Positions 11,484 to 21,535 are shown, counted from the stretch's first letter. The stretch is 64,000 bases of DNA from an uncultured Coriobacteriaceae bacterium (GCA_902779675.1 CACZCK010000001.1:1-64000); one strand, 5' to 3'. A program made the numbers and translations. The notes: generated from the letters alone by a model not told the origin.

Positions 11484-12548
11484 ATGAGCGAGTTCCTTGC
11501 CTCCAAGTACGCGGGCCTCAGCCCCTATGTTCCCGGCGAGCAGCCCAAGGACCGCACCTACGTCAAGCTCAACGCCAACGAGACCAGCGTTCCTCCCTGT
11601 CCGGGCGTGGCTGCAGCCCTTGCCGACCCCAAGCTGGCCGAGGGGCTGGGCCGCTATGCCGACCCGCACTGCATGCCCCTGCGCGAGGCGGTGGCGCGCA
11701 CCCTCGACCTCACGCCCGAGGAGGTCTTCTGCGGCAACGGTTCCGACGAGGTCCTGGGCTTCTTGCTGCTCACCTTCTGCGAGCCCGGCAGCCGCATCGC
11801 CTTCCCCGACGTCACCTACGGCTTCTACCGCGACTTCTCCATGACCCAGGGTCTGGACGGCCACCAGATTCCGCTGCGCGAGGACTTTACCCTCGACGTG
11901 GACGCCTTCGCGGCCTTCGACGGCACGGTGGTGTTCCCCAACCCCAATGCCCCGACCGGCCTGGCCATCGCCCCGAGCGACGTGGAGCGCATCTGCGCGG
12001 CGCACCCCGAGCGCCTGGTGATCGTGGACGAGGCCTACGTGGACTACGGCAGCACCTCCTGCGCACCGCTCGTGCGCACGCATCGCAACCTGGTGGTGGT
12101 GCACACCATGAGCAAGTCGCGTAACCTCGCCGGCGCGCACATCGGCTGGTGCGTGGCACAGGCCGACCTCATCCGCGACCTCAACGACATCAAGTTCAGC
12201 TTCAACCCGTTCAATCTCTCGGCGCCCACCATGGCCATTGGCATCGCAGCGCTCGAGGACGAGGCCTACTTTGAGCGGTGCACCAGCGCCATCTGCCAGA
12301 CGCGCGCTCAGACGACCGCCGCGCTCGAGGACCTGGGCTTTACCGTGCTGCCGAGCATGACCAACTTCGTCTTTGCCACGCATCCCACGCTGGAAGCCGC
12401 CACGTGGTGCGCGCGCCTGCGCGAGGAGGGCGTGCTCACCCGCTACTACGACGCCCCGCGCATCGCCAACTGGCTGCGCATCACCATTGGCACGCCGCAG
12501 GAGATGGACGTCTTCCTCGACAAGACCCGCCTGATTCTCGGACGCTAG
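11484..12548 (+). CDS. HisC-like aminotransferase (histidinol-phosphate aminotransferase family)
   Basis: A 354-residue fold-type I aminotransferase with HisC-like features: the N-terminal KLNANETSVPP, the CGNGSDEVLGFLLLTF segment, PNPNAPTG, VIVDEAYVDYG and the PLP lysine in TMSKSRNLAGAHIGW. HisC converts imidazole acetol phosphate to histidinol phosphate, but many relatives act on other amino acids. Its place as last gene of the PucR-linked cluster, away from hisZ, leaves both roles open. GGGAG sits 8 nt before the ATG. The gene ends 24 nt from the convergent gene at 12573 and no terminator hairpin is visible between them. Confidence 0.82.
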   Translation: MSEFLASKYAGLSPYVPGEQPKDRTYVKLNANETSVPPCPGVAAALADPKLAEGLGRYADPHCMPLREAVARTLDLTPEEVFCGNGSDEVLGFLLLTFCEPGSRIAFPDVTYGFYRDFSMTQGLDGHQIPLREDFTLDVDAFAAFDGTVVFPNPNAPTGLAIAPSDVERICAAHPERLVIVDEAYVDYGSTSCAPLVRTHRNLVVVHTMSKSRNLAGAHIGWCVAQADLIRDLNDIKFSFNPFNLSAPTMAIGIAALEDEAYFERCTSAICQTRAQTTAALEDLGFTVLPSMTNFVFATHPTLEAATWCARLREEGVLTRYYDAPRIANWLRITIGTPQEMDVFLDKTRLILGR

Positions 12549-12572
12549 CCCACTTCCGGCAGACTCCGCACG

Positions 12573-13778
12573 TCAGCGACCGCCCGTCAGGCGCTCCAGC
12601 TTGGCGAGGTGGTCGTTTGCCCTCGCGGAGAGGTCTTCGATCTTGCGCGCCGCAGCACTGGCCGCAGCCGCAGGCGTGTCGTCGTCGGTGATGCCGTGCT
12701 CCTGCCGCGAGCCCAGCAGCACCGTGGCCACCAGGTCGTCCATGGTCTGCTCGAACAGCGCACGGTCGTCGGCGGGCGCCGCGGCAAGGGCTGCGCGCAT
12801 GGCGTTGCGGTTGGTCGACCAGCGGCGCAACAGCGACGAGAACGACGGCTCGGCCGTCACGTCCACCAGCCATCCGAGCAGCTCGGCAAAGCGTTCGCAG
12901 CGCTCCGCCGACATGTCGCAGAGCCAGTCGTTGAGGCGCTGCGCCAGCTTCCAGGCGTCGTAGTCCATGCCCTGTTCGCACACGAAGTCGGTTCCGCCGA
13001 CCTCCCACGAGAGTGGAGCGTGCTGCATCACGCCTGCGGCGGAGCTCCGCACCACCGTGATGCCCTGCTGGCTGCGCTCGAAGAGCATCCCCACCAGCGC
13101 CGCGCGTGGGACGGTCTTGTGCACGGGCACGTCGTCATGCCAGCCCTCGTCCGCGCGCACCTCGGCCCGAAAGCCCGGCCCATCGTGCGTGTAGCAGGCC
13201 ACGATGCGCTCGCGCACCTCATCGGTGGCCATGCGGCATGCGTACTCAGCCAGGTTGCCGCCCTTGGAGTGGCCACCCGCCCACAGCGGCCCGTCGACCA
13301 CATAGGCCAGCTGGTCCAGATAGCTCAGTGCGCGGCGCTGCGCGGGTACGGCGGTGGCGCAGGCCAGGCGGAAGTTCTCCTTCCATCCCACCAGCGAGTC
13401 GTCCGTCCCCCGGTACGCCACATAGGTCCCCAGGCCGTCGGGCAGGCGGAAGGCCGTTGCCGAGAACTGCTTGCCCTCTTCCTCGTCCGACTCGCTCGCA
13501 TGCAGATATGCGCGCACCTCCCCAAAGCGCGGCGACGCCGCCACTGCGCGCACAAGCTGCTCGGACCGCTCCGTGTCGTGCAACGACGAGAGCTCGAGGG
13601 GCAACAGCGCCGGATCGGCAAGGTCGGCCAGCCGCACGCCCTCGAACGAGTCGGCCCCCAAGGTCGCGAGATAGCGTAGGTAGGCAAGCCAACTGAGGCA
13701 CAGGGAGTCGACACGGCACAGCGGGCGCTGCGCAAACGAATCCGTCGCCTGGCGCGCGTAGTCGATGATGTTGGCCAT
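12573..13778 (-). CDS. Mbeg1-like (DUF2974) alpha/beta-hydrolase, paralogue 1
   Basis: A 401-residue member of the Mbeg1-like/DUF2974 family, an alpha/beta-hydrolase fold with a lipase-type nucleophile elbow GGHSKGGNLA, preceded by TYVAYRGTDDSLVGWKENF and followed by THDGPGF, with a conserved late H/D region. No signal peptide is visible, so it appears cytoplasmic; no substrate is known for the family. The start at ATG 13778 has GGAGGG 7 nt upstream. About a quarter of the protein (C-terminus) is Ala-rich and absent from the paralogue at 18091-19182. It is divergent from the Mrp-type ATPase gene, with 78 nt between the two starts. Confidence 0.85.
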   Translation of the reverse strand: MANIIDYARQATDSFAQRPLCRVDSLCLSWLAYLRYLATLGADSFEGVRLADLADPALLPLELSSLHDTERSEQLVRAVAASPRFGEVRAYLHASESDEEEGKQFSATAFRLPDGLGTYVAYRGTDDSLVGWKENFRLACATAVPAQRRALSYLDQLAYVVDGPLWAGGHSKGGNLAEYACRMATDEVRERIVACYTHDGPGFRAEVRADEGWHDDVPVHKTVPRAALVGMLFERSQQGITVVRSSAAGVMQHAPLSWEVGGTDFVCEQGMDYDAWKLAQRLNDWLCDMSAERCERFAELLGWLVDVTAEPSFSSLLRRWSTNRNAMRAALAAAPADDRALFEQTMDDLVATVLLGSRQEHGITDDDTPAAAASAAARKIEDLSARANDHLAKLERLTGGR

Positions 13779-13856
13779 GGTCTTTCCCTCCGCATGCGAA
13801 TCGGTGCCATTGGGTAGAATCATATGCGTTGCACGCGACTTTGGAGAGGGGAACCC

Positions 13857-14714
13857 ATGACACCCGAAGAGGAAGAGGCCATTCGCCGCGAGTTCGAGGC
13901 CTCACGCAAGCAGGCCCACAAGACCCAGCCCAACCACGGCATCAGCCAGTTCGAGCTCAACGACTACTCGCGCATCAAGCATGTGCTCGGCGTGGTCTCG
14001 GGCAAGGGCGGCGTTGGCAAGTCGCTGGTCACCGGCATCATTGCCATCGAGCTGCAGCGCGCCGGCTACAAGGTGGGCATCCTGGACGGCGACATCACCG
14101 GCCCGTCCATTCCCAAGATGTTCGGCCTGTCCGACGTCCGCGCCCGTGGCATGAACGACCTGATCATGCCGGCAGAGACCTCCACCGGCATCAAGATGAT
14201 GAGCACCAACCTCGTGCTCGAGAACGAGACCGACCCCGTCGTGTGGCGCGGCCCGGTGCTGGGCAACGCCCTGCAGCAGTTCTACGAGCAGACCATGTGG
14301 GGCGACCTCGACTACCTGCTGGTCGACATGCCCCCGGGAACGGGCGACGTGGCGCTGACCGTGTTCCAGAGCCTGCCCATCGAGGGCGTGGTCATCGTCT
14401 CCACCCCGCAGGACCTGGTGCAGATGGTGGTCGGCAAGGCCGTCAACATGGCCGCCATGATGAACATCCCCGTGGTGGGCCTCGTGGAGAACATGGCCTA
14501 CTTCAAGTGCCCCAGCTGTGGCGAGCGCCACCAGCTCTTTGGCCCCAGCCGCGCGGGCGAGACCTGCCTGCTCTATGGCATCGATATGCTGGGTCAGCTG
14601 CCCATCGACCCAAAGATCGCAGAGGCCTGCGACAGGGGCGACATCGAGCAGAGCCTGCCGGAGGGCATGCTGCCTGACGCCGTGGCCATCATCGTGGACC
14701 ACGACGCGGAGTAG
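13857..14714 (+). CDS. Mrp/NBP35 family iron-sulfur carrier ATPase
   Basis: A 285-residue P-loop protein of the Mrp/ApbC/NBP35 family, which transfers Fe-S clusters to apoproteins. The deviant Walker A KGGVGKS is near residue 47, the DGDITGPS and DYLLVDMPPGTGD blocks are characteristic, and CPSCG supplies the CxxC pair that bridges a cluster in the dimer. The start at ATG 13857 follows GGAGAGGGG; an upstream ATG at 13824 would add a basic, non-conserved stretch. A strong terminator follows at 14739. No dedicated cluster-assembly genes are adjacent. Confidence 0.9.
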   Translation: MTPEEEEAIRREFEASRKQAHKTQPNHGISQFELNDYSRIKHVLGVVSGKGGVGKSLVTGIIAIELQRAGYKVGILDGDITGPSIPKMFGLSDVRARGMNDLIMPAETSTGIKMMSTNLVLENETDPVVWRGPVLGNALQQFYEQTMWGDLDYLLVDMPPGTGDVALTVFQSLPIEGVVIVSTPQDLVQMVVGKAVNMAAMMNIPVVGLVENMAYFKCPSCGERHQLFGPSRAGETCLLYGIDMLGQLPIDPKIAEACDRGDIEQSLPEGMLPDAVAIIVDHDAE

Positions 14715-14738
14715 GCATCAGACACAGACGCATACCGC

Positions 14739-14778
14739 AGGGGCGCAGGCGACGATGTATCGCCTGCGCCCCTTTCTT
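14739..14778 (+). terminator. Rho-independent terminator after the Mrp-type gene
   Basis: Perfect 14-bp arms (14739-14752 and 14760-14773, aggggcgcaggcga/tcgcctgcgcccct) around a 7-nt loop, followed by TTTCTT. Confidence 0.9.
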
Positions 14779-15058
14779 GCCTCGCCAGCAGAATCGACGT
14801 TTATTGCGCTTTTGGGATGCGTCTTGTTGCCGCGCCTTCGATTGTCTGCGTTTAGAGGGTGGCCGATGAGCCCATTCGCGCACCCACCACCGTCAAAACG
14901 CATACAACACGTGTTGTCTGTGCTTGTTAGACCATGACAAAAGCGGAAACCGCAGACAACGTGCGGGCACGTTCGTGGAGACCCGGGTCACCTCCGCAAC
15001 CCGCCCCTCACGCCTCCGTGCGGTAAAATCGAAGGCCGACGACATCAGGGAGGATGCG
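14779..15058. promoter_or_regulatory. AT-richer intergenic region with a 14-bp palindrome
   Basis: No gene is visible between the terminator and the flavoprotein start at 15059. The segment is lower in GC than its surroundings. It contains a perfect palindrome ACAACACGTGTTGT (14904-14917) and, 35 nt further, CAGACAACGTG, an inverted partial copy of CACGTTGTCTG-like bases. This could be an operator for the downstream flavoprotein pair. Confidence 0.4.
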
Positions 15059-16405
15059 ATGGCCAAGAGGGAATCACGCGCCGCCAGGCGCGAGCGGCTG
15101 CTGCGCGACGCAGCGGCGGTCGACCAGCCCATGGACTGCGACGTCACCGTGATCGGCGGCGGCGCGGCGGGTCTGGTGGCCGCAATCGTGGCGGCCGAGG
15201 CGGGCGCCTCGGTGGTGGTCCTCGAGCGCGACCTGGAATGCGGCCGCTCCATCTTGGCCACAGGCAACGGAAGGTGCAACTTCGCCAACATCGCCCTCGA
15301 CCCCCGCCGCTTCAACGATCCCGAGTTCGTGGCAGCCGTCTGCGGCACGCGCTGGCTCGATGACGTGCTCTCCTTCTTCCGCGAGAGCGGGTTGCGCTGG
15401 AGTCTGGAAGACGACCGCCTCTATCCGCTGAGCCGCCAGGCCGCAAGCGTGCGCAACGTGCTTCTGGCCCGCGCCCGCAGGGCGGGTGTGGTGCTTGCCC
15501 CGGCACGCGAGTTCCACGACGTCTGCTGGATCAAGGCTGAGTGGCTGGGAGAGCTTGGCCCCGCCACCCACTACGACCCGTCTGGCAGCTCCACCTTACC
15601 CGCCGGCATGGCCGAGCTGTCCTTTACTCAGGCCTTCGACGAGTCGGGCGCGTTTCTGCTGCCCGGTTCGCGCGCCGTCATCCTCGCCAGTGGCGGCGAG
15701 CCCCAGCCCTTCATCGGCAACGTTGGCCTCATCACCACGCCGCGCAGGCCCGTCCTGTGCCCGCTGGCCTGCAAGCCTTCGCCCGTGCTTGCGCTCGATG
15801 GCCGCCGCGTGCACGCGGAAGCGCGTCTGACCAAGGCAGACTCGTTCTTTCCCAGCTGGAAGGAGCGCGGCGAGGTGCTGTTCCGCTCCTATGGCATCTC
15901 GGGCATCGTGACCTTCGACCTCTCGCGTCGTGCCGAGGCCGGCGACCTGGTGGAGCTCGACCTCGTTCCCGACGTGACCGCCTCCGACCTGCAGCGTCTG
16001 GTAGATCCCTTTGGCACAGGATCGTTCGATACGGGATGCCTCGACGGCATCCTCGACCCGCTCATCGCTGCCGAGCTCGAGCTGCTGGCACGCAGGCGCT
16101 GGCACGTCGAGTGGCCCGAGCGCAAGCCCGCCGAGACCGACTCGGCCGCCCTCATGGCACTTGTGAAGTCCCTTCCCCTGGTGGTGACCGGCCCCGCCGA
16201 GACCGAGCATGCACAGGTCACACGTGGCGGCCTTTGCAACGACCAGTTCGACCCGGCAACGCTGGCAGCGCGCGAGTTGCCTTGGCTCTATGCCTGTGGC
16301 GAGGCGCTGGACGTGGACGCGGACTGCGGCGGCTACAACCTCGGCTGGGCTTGGAAGAGTGGCATGGTGGCCGGAGAGGCCGCCGCCAGATGGGCGCTGT
16401 CATGA
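15059..16405 (+). CDS. BaiN/HI0933-family NAD(P)/FAD-dependent oxidoreductase
   Basis: A 448-residue flavoprotein of the HI0933/BaiN/YhiN family. The FAD dinucleotide motif VIGGGAAGLVAAIVAAEAG begins near residue 32, followed by LATGNGRCNFAN, which is diagnostic of the family; the C-terminal GGYNLGWAWKSGMVAGEAAA completes the FAD site. The ATG at 15059 has GGGAGG 5 nt upstream. BaiN acts in bile-acid 7-dehydroxylation in gut clostridia, but most relatives are uncharacterised, so no substrate is assigned. The stop overlaps the next start (ATGA), indicating coupled translation. Confidence 0.88.
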   Translation: MAKRESRAARRERLLRDAAAVDQPMDCDVTVIGGGAAGLVAAIVAAEAGASVVVLERDLECGRSILATGNGRCNFANIALDPRRFNDPEFVAAVCGTRWLDDVLSFFRESGLRWSLEDDRLYPLSRQAASVRNVLLARARRAGVVLAPAREFHDVCWIKAEWLGELGPATHYDPSGSSTLPAGMAELSFTQAFDESGAFLLPGSRAVILASGGEPQPFIGNVGLITTPRRPVLCPLACKPSPVLALDGRRVHAEARLTKADSFFPSWKERGEVLFRSYGISGIVTFDLSRRAEAGDLVELDLVPDVTASDLQRLVDPFGTGSFDTGCLDGILDPLIAAELELLARRRWHVEWPERKPAETDSAALMALVKSLPLVVTGPAETEHAQVTRGGLCNDQFDPATLAARELPWLYACGEALDVDADCGGYNLGWAWKSGMVAGEAAARWALS

Positions 16406-18066
16406 TCGAAGTCTCGGGCATCAAAATCGCGCTCGACGGCCTCGACGGAAGCGACGGCGCCGAACTGCGGGCGGTGCGCGGCGCCGTGCTGCGCATGCTG
16501 CGCCTCGCACTCGACGACCTGGTCTCCGTCGAGCTGCGCAAGCGCTCCGTCGACGCACGCAAGAAGAGCGACGTGCATCTGACCTGCACCGCACGCATCG
16601 CCCTGCGAGGCGGCGTCAACGCGGAGCGGGCGCTCTTGGCAAAGGCGCGCAAGCGCCGCGCAGGCAAGCAGCTGAAACAGGTCGACGACCAGCCCTTCGG
16701 CTGGCCGCAAGCCTCCACGTCGACAGGCAGCAGACCTGTGGTGGTGGGTGCCGGATGCGCGGGGCTCTTCTGCGCGCTGGCCTTGGCCGAGGCGGGCCTC
16801 TCCCCCCTCCTGGTGGAGCGCGGCGACGGCTCTCGCGAGCGCACCACGGCAATCGAGACCTTCAATCAGACGGGTGTGCTGGACCCCGAGTGCAACATCC
16901 AGTTCGGGCTCGGCGGGGCAGGCACCTTCTCCGACGGAAAGCTCTCCACCGGCACCAAGAGCCCCTCGCACCGGCTCATCCTGCAGACGCTGGTGGACGC
17001 CGGCGCACCGCAGCGCATCCTCTGGGACGCCAAGCCCCACGTAGGCAGCGACATCCTGCCCAAGGTAGTGCACAACGTGCTGGCGCGCATCGACGAGCTC
17101 GGAGGCGAGGTGCGCCTGCGTACCCGCATGGTCGACCTCGACGTGACAGGTGGCCACGTGCGCGCCGTCACGCTCGCCTCGCGCGATGAGGCGACAGGTG
17201 ACGTGCACGAGGAGCGCGTGGCCACCACGCAGCTGGTGCTCGCGTGCGGGCATTCGGCTCGGGACGTCTACCAGCTTCTGCGCGATCGCGGCGTATTCCT
17301 CGAGCGCAAGACCTTTGCCATGGGCGTGCGTATCGAGCACCTGCAGCGCGACATCGACCGCGCCCAGTACGGCTCGGCCGCGGGCCACCCCGCACTGGGT
17401 GCCGCCCCCTACAAGCTAGCCGTGCACCTGCCCTCCGGACGCGGCGCCTTCAGCTTCTGCATGTGCCCGGGCGGCTACGTGGTCGCGGCCGCCAGCGAGG
17501 AGGGCGGCGTGGTGACCAACGGCATGAGCCTCTCCGACCGAGCCGGCACCAACGCCAACTCCGGCCTGCTCGCCAACGTCCTCCCCACCGACCTGCCGGG
17601 CGACGACGTGCTTGCGGGCATCGCCCTGCAGCGCTCGTGCGAGCGTGCTGCCTTCGCGGCGGGTGGCGGCGGCTACGTGGCGCCCGCCCAACTGGTCGGT
17701 GACTTCTTGCAGGGAGTCCCGTCGAGCGCCGGCGGAGCGGTGGCGCCCACCTATCCACGCGGCGTGGCCTGGGGCTCGGTGGAGGGATGCCTTCCCGACT
17801 ACGTTGCCGAGACCCTGCGCGGCGGCATCGCGCTCATGGGTCGTCGGTTGCGGGGCTTCGATGCGACTGATGCCGTGCTCACGGGCGTAGAGACGCGCTC
17901 GAGCTCGCCGGTTCGTGTCACGCGCGACCAAGACGGCCAGGCGCTGGGCATCTGCGGCCTGTACCCTTGTGGCGAGGGCGGCGGCTACGCTGGCGGCATC
18001 ATGAGTGCCGCAGCGGACGGCATCCGCTGCGCCCAGTGGCTCATCGGCGCACGCGACGGACGCTAG
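16402..18066 (+). CDS. FAD-dependent dehydrogenase (COG2509-like)
   Basis: A 554-residue flavoprotein whose ATG at 16402 overlaps the preceding stop by 4 nt. Residues 1-105 form a basic N-terminal domain (YFGE-like region rich in Arg/Lys); the FAD motif VVVGAGCAGLFCALALAEAG starts near 112; NIQFGLGGAGTFSDGKL and GVFLERKTFAMGVRIEH are family blocks, and the C-terminal CGEGGGYAGGIMSAAADG is the second FAD contact. Related proteins are annotated as uncharacterised FAD-dependent dehydrogenases. Together with the BaiN-like gene it forms a two-gene flavoprotein unit of unknown substrate. Confidence 0.85.
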   Translation: MIEVSGIKIALDGLDGSDGAELRAVRGAVLRMLRLALDDLVSVELRKRSVDARKKSDVHLTCTARIALRGGVNAERALLAKARKRRAGKQLKQVDDQPFGWPQASTSTGSRPVVVGAGCAGLFCALALAEAGLSPLLVERGDGSRERTTAIETFNQTGVLDPECNIQFGLGGAGTFSDGKLSTGTKSPSHRLILQTLVDAGAPQRILWDAKPHVGSDILPKVVHNVLARIDELGGEVRLRTRMVDLDVTGGHVRAVTLASRDEATGDVHEERVATTQLVLACGHSARDVYQLLRDRGVFLERKTFAMGVRIEHLQRDIDRAQYGSAAGHPALGAAPYKLAVHLPSGRGAFSFCMCPGGYVVAAASEEGGVVTNGMSLSDRAGTNANSGLLANVLPTDLPGDDVLAGIALQRSCERAAFAAGGGGYVAPAQLVGDFLQGVPSSAGGAVAPTYPRGVAWGSVEGCLPDYVAETLRGGIALMGRRLRGFDATDAVLTGVETRSSSPVRVTRDQDGQALGICGLYPCGEGGGYAGGIMSAAADGIRCAQWLIGARDGR

Positions 18067-18090
18067 CAGCACGCGGTATCGCCACACCCG

Positions 18091-19182
18091 TCACTCGCCG
18101 CCCGGTGCGAGCTCCTTGAGCAGCCCGAGCAGCTCCCCCACCATGACGTCGCGCATCTCTGGCTCGAGGTCCATGGCCGCACGCGCCATGCGCGGCACCG
18201 TGGTACGCCAGTCGGTGCGGATCTCGTGGGTGTACTTCTTGTCGCCCGCGGTCATGATGGAGAACACGGCTTCCACAAAGCGCTGACGCTCTGCCAGAGT
18301 CGCCTGGTCGATCCATGCGTTGAGCGAGTTGTCCAGATACGCGGCCGTGCGACCGAGCCGGTCCACGATCACGAAGTCGCAGCCGTCGACCTCCCAGCTC
18401 AGCGGGTCGTGCTGTGCAAAGCCGCTGCTGGCGCTGCGCACCACGTCGGCTCCCTGCTCTCCCTGCTCGAACAGCATGCCAAAGATGGAGGACTTGGGCA
18501 CCGTCTTGTCGACCGCCACCTCCTCGCCGCGGCTGTCGAGCTCTGCCAGCATCGTCGAAGTGAAGCCGGGGCCATCGTGCGAGAAGCAGCACGCCAGCCG
18601 CTTGCGTATCTCGGGCTGGCAGGTCATGCCCACGTATATGGCCAGGTTGCCGCCCTTGGAATGGCCGCCGACCCACAGCCTGCCCGGAACACGGTTGGCC
18701 ACGCGCTCAAAGTAGCGCAGCGCCTGCGCCTGTGAGGGCACCTGCACCTGGAAGGCCATGTTCAGGTTCTCCTTCCAGCCCACCACCGTGTTGTCGGTAC
18801 CGCGAAACGCCACGTAGGTCTCATCGGGAGTGAGGCCAAACGACATGGCCGAGAACTGCATCTGGGTCTGCTGGTCCAGCTGCATCACGTAGCCAAAGAT
18901 CCGCACGTCCCTAAAGCGCGGGCTCGCGGCGAGGGCCGCGGCCAGACGGCGCGCTCCGGGCGGGTCGTACATGTGGTCGGTCATCTCGTCGAGCCAGTCG
19001 CTGCGCCACAGGTCGTGGATGGGTATGCCCTGCCAGCCCCATGCGGCCACGGCAACAGACGGCAGTTGGAAGTAGCTGAGCTGCGAGAGCACCAGGCTGT
19101 CCACGCGACACAGCTGCCGCTCGGAGAACGGCTCGGGATGACTCCAGACATAGTCGATGATGTTCTTGAACGCCTCGGGCAT
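18091..19182 (-). CDS. Mbeg1-like (DUF2974) alpha/beta-hydrolase, paralogue 2
   Basis: A 363-residue paralogue of the protein at 12573-13778. Shared blocks run in the same order: LCRVDSL near the N-terminus, TYVAFRGTDNTVVGWKEN, the nucleophile elbow GGHSKGGNLAIY, CCFSHDGPGF, KTVPKSSIFGMLFEQ and HDPLSWEVDG. It lacks the long Ala-rich C-terminus of paralogue 1. The ATG at 19182 is preceded by GAAGGAG at a short spacing; an ATG 15 nt upstream is less likely. It is convergent with the flavoprotein pair and shares no signal peptide. Confidence 0.83.
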   Translation of the reverse strand: MPEAFKNIIDYVWSHPEPFSERQLCRVDSLVLSQLSYFQLPSVAVAAWGWQGIPIHDLWRSDWLDEMTDHMYDPPGARRLAAALAASPRFRDVRIFGYVMQLDQQTQMQFSAMSFGLTPDETYVAFRGTDNTVVGWKENLNMAFQVQVPSQAQALRYFERVANRVPGRLWVGGHSKGGNLAIYVGMTCQPEIRKRLACCFSHDGPGFTSTMLAELDSRGEEVAVDKTVPKSSIFGMLFEQGEQGADVVRSASSGFAQHDPLSWEVDGCDFVIVDRLGRTAAYLDNSLNAWIDQATLAERQRFVEAVFSIMTAGDKKYTHEIRTDWRTTVPRMARAAMDLEPEMRDVMVGELLGLLKELAPGGE

Positions 19183-19294
19183 GGGGCTCCTTCGCATGGG
19201 CGTGCCTCGTCCCCCTTCGGCGAGGCAGCGCCAACGATTCTACCATGGCTTCCTGCGAAAAGACTGCTGTGCGCCTCCACGTGCCAAAGGCTGC

Positions 19295-21535
19295 CTACTT
19301 CTTGTGCTTGCGATAGCGTCGGCGGGTGGCATGCGCGCTGCCCTTGCGGTCGGTCCGCTTGAGACGCGCAATCACGTCTTCCTCGCTCTCGCCCTCCAGG
19401 GCTCCGCGCAGCGCCACCACCTGGTCGCGCAGTTGGGCGGCACGTTCGAAGTCCATGCTTGCAGCCGCAGCCGTCATCTCCTCCTCGAGCGAGGCGAGCA
19501 CCTCCTGGACCTCCTCTGGCGGCAGCTGAGCGAGCTCGTCTGCCACGCTGCGCACCGTCTGCTCGCGCTCGGCTGCGGCGTCTGCTGGCGCGCCGTCGGA
19601 CCCGCTGTAAAACGCGCCATGGCCCAACGAGTCACCCCGACTGCGTCCCTTGCCCTCCAGTGTGGCATCGGCCTCGGCGATGAAGCTGGCTACGTCGGTG
19701 ATCGACTTCTTGATGGTCTTGGGCACGATGCCGTGCTCCCGGTTAAAGTCCTCCTGGATACGCCTACGCCGTGCCGTCTCGTCGATGGCCTCGCGCATGC
19801 TGTCGGTGATGGTGTCGGCGTACATGATGACCTCGCCGCCGGCGTTGCGCGCCGCGCGACCCATGGTCTGAATCAGCGAGCGCCGGTTGCGGAGGAATCC
19901 CTCCTTGTCGGCATCGAGGATGGCTACCAAGCTTACCTCGGGGATGTCGAGGCCCTCACGCAGCAGGTTGATGCCCACCAGCACGCTGATCTTGCCCACG
20001 CGCAGATCACGTATGATCTCCACGCGATCGAGCGTGGCGGTGTCGGAGTGCATGTAATTGACCTTGACCCCCTCGTCGAGCAGGTGGTCGGTGAGGTCCT
20101 CGGCCATGCGCTTGGTGAGCGTAGTCACCAGCACGCGCTCTCCCCTGTCGGTGCGGACCTTGATCTCGTCCATGAGGTCGTCGATCTGTCCGCGCACCGG
20201 ACGCACGTCGACCTTGGGGTCGAGCAGGCCGGTGGGCCGGATCACCTGCTCCACGGCCTGCTGGCTCACGCGCTCCTCGTAGTCGCCAGGCGTGGCAGAG
20301 ACGTAGATGTACTGCGGGATGCGCTGCTCAAACTCATCGAAGCGCAGCGGGCGGTTGTCGAGCGCCGATGGCAGGCGGAAGCCGTGCTCCACCAGCGTGA
20401 CCTTGCGGGAACGGTCGCCCTCGTACATGCCTCGGATCTGCGGCACCGTCACGTGGCTCTCGTCGATGATGCAGAGCATGTCGGAGGGAAAGTAGTCAAT
20501 CAGCGTGTAAGGCGCCTCACCGGGGGCGCGGCCATCCAGGTGACGCGAGTAGTTCTCGATGCCCGAGCAGAAGCCCATGGTCTCCAGCATCTCGAGATCG
20601 TACGCCGTACGCTGCGAGAGGCGCTGGGCCTCGAGCAGGCGGTCGGCCGCCTTGAGCTCGGCCACGCGGGCCTCGAGCTCGTCGCTGATGGTCTTGAGGG
20701 CATGGGCCACCTTGGGCCGCTCCGTCACATAGTGCGACGCAGGCCAGATGGGGATGGCATCGTACTCGCGCACCAGCTCACCTGTGACCACGTCGATCTC
20801 GGCTATCAGCTCGACCTCGTCGCCAAAGAAGCTGATGCGCAGCGGGTTCTCGGCGTAGGGCGGGAAGACGTCCACGGTGTCGCCACGCACGCGGAAGTGC
20901 CCGCGCTGGAGGTCGTAGTCGTTGCGGTCGTACTGGATGTCAATGAGGTCGCGGATGAGGTCGTCGCGCTCGAGTGGCACGTCCTTGCTCACCGAGGGCG
21001 CCAGGCCCGCGTAGTCCTGCGGGCTGCCGATGCCGTAGATGCAGGAGACCGAGGCCACCACAATGACGTCGCGGCGCGAGAGGAGACTCGAGGTGGCCTG
21101 GTGGCGCAGCTTCTCGACCTCCTCGTTGATGGAGGCGTCCTTCTCGATGTAGGTGTCGGTCTGCGGCACGTAGGCCTCGGGCTGGTAGTAGTCGTAGTAG
21201 CTCACGAAGTAGACCACGGCGTTGTTGGGAAAGAGCTCCTTCATCTCGCTCGCCACCTGCGCGGCCAGCGTCTTGTTGGGCTCCATGATGAGCGTGGGGC
21301 GCTGCACGGCCTCGATGGTCTTGGCCATGGTGAAGGTCTTGCCCGAGCCCGTAACACCCAGCAGCGTCTGGTAACGCAGGCCGTCCTCGACGCCCTTCGC
21401 GAGCTTGGCGATAGCCTGGGGCTGGTCGCCTGCCGGCTCGTAGGGGCTCACCACCTCGAGCCGCTCGTCGCCATCCTCGCGCCCAAAGCGCCTGAGTTCG
21501 CCGCCAAAGCGCTCGACCTGTCGATCCTGTGCCAT
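19295..21535 (-). CDS. uvrB: Excinuclease ABC subunit UvrB
   Basis: UvrB (746 residues) is the helicase-like subunit that receives damaged DNA from UvrA. Walker A GVTGSGKT lies at 60-67; the beta-hairpin [21 protein letters not shown], motif IDESH, and SATPGDYE are clear, and a C-terminal UVR domain ([23 protein letters not shown]) can bind UvrC. It is longer than the usual 660-690 residues because of an extra N-terminal 25-30 residues and an Ala/Asp/Glu-rich linker before the UVR domain. AAGGAGGG precedes the ATG. uvrA lies 12 kb away on the same strand. Confidence 0.97.
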   Translation of the reverse strand: MAQDRQVERFGGELRRFGREDGDERLEVVSPYEPAGDQPQAIAKLAKGVEDGLRYQTLLGVTGSGKTFTMAKTIEAVQRPTLIMEPNKTLAAQVASEMKELFPNNAVVYFVSYYDYYQPEAYVPQTDTYIEKDASINEEVEKLRHQATSSLLSRRDVIVVASVSCIYGIGSPQDYAGLAPSVSKDVPLERDDLIRDLIDIQYDRNDYDLQRGHFRVRGDTVDVFPPYAENPLRISFFGDEVELIAEIDVVTGELVREYDAIPIWPASHYVTERPKVAHALKTISDELEARVAELKAADRLLEAQRLSQRTAYDLEMLETMGFCSGIENYSRHLDGRAPGEAPYTLIDYFPSDMLCIIDESHVTVPQIRGMYEGDRSRKVTLVEHGFRLPSALDNRPLRFDEFEQRIPQYIYVSATPGDYEERVSQQAVEQVIRPTGLLDPKVDVRPVRGQIDDLMDEIKVRTDRGERVLVTTLTKRMAEDLTDHLLDEGVKVNYMHSDTATLDRVEIIRDLRVGKISVLVGINLLREGLDIPEVSLVAILDADKEGFLRNRRSLIQTMGRAARNAGGEVIMYADTITDSMREAIDETARRRRIQEDFNREHGIVPKTIKKSITDVASFIAEADATLEGKGRSRGDSLGHGAFYSGSDGAPADAAAEREQTVRSVADELAQLPPEEVQEVLASLEEEMTAAAASMDFERAAQLRDQVVALRGALEGESEEDVIARLKRTDRKGSAHATRRRYRKHKK

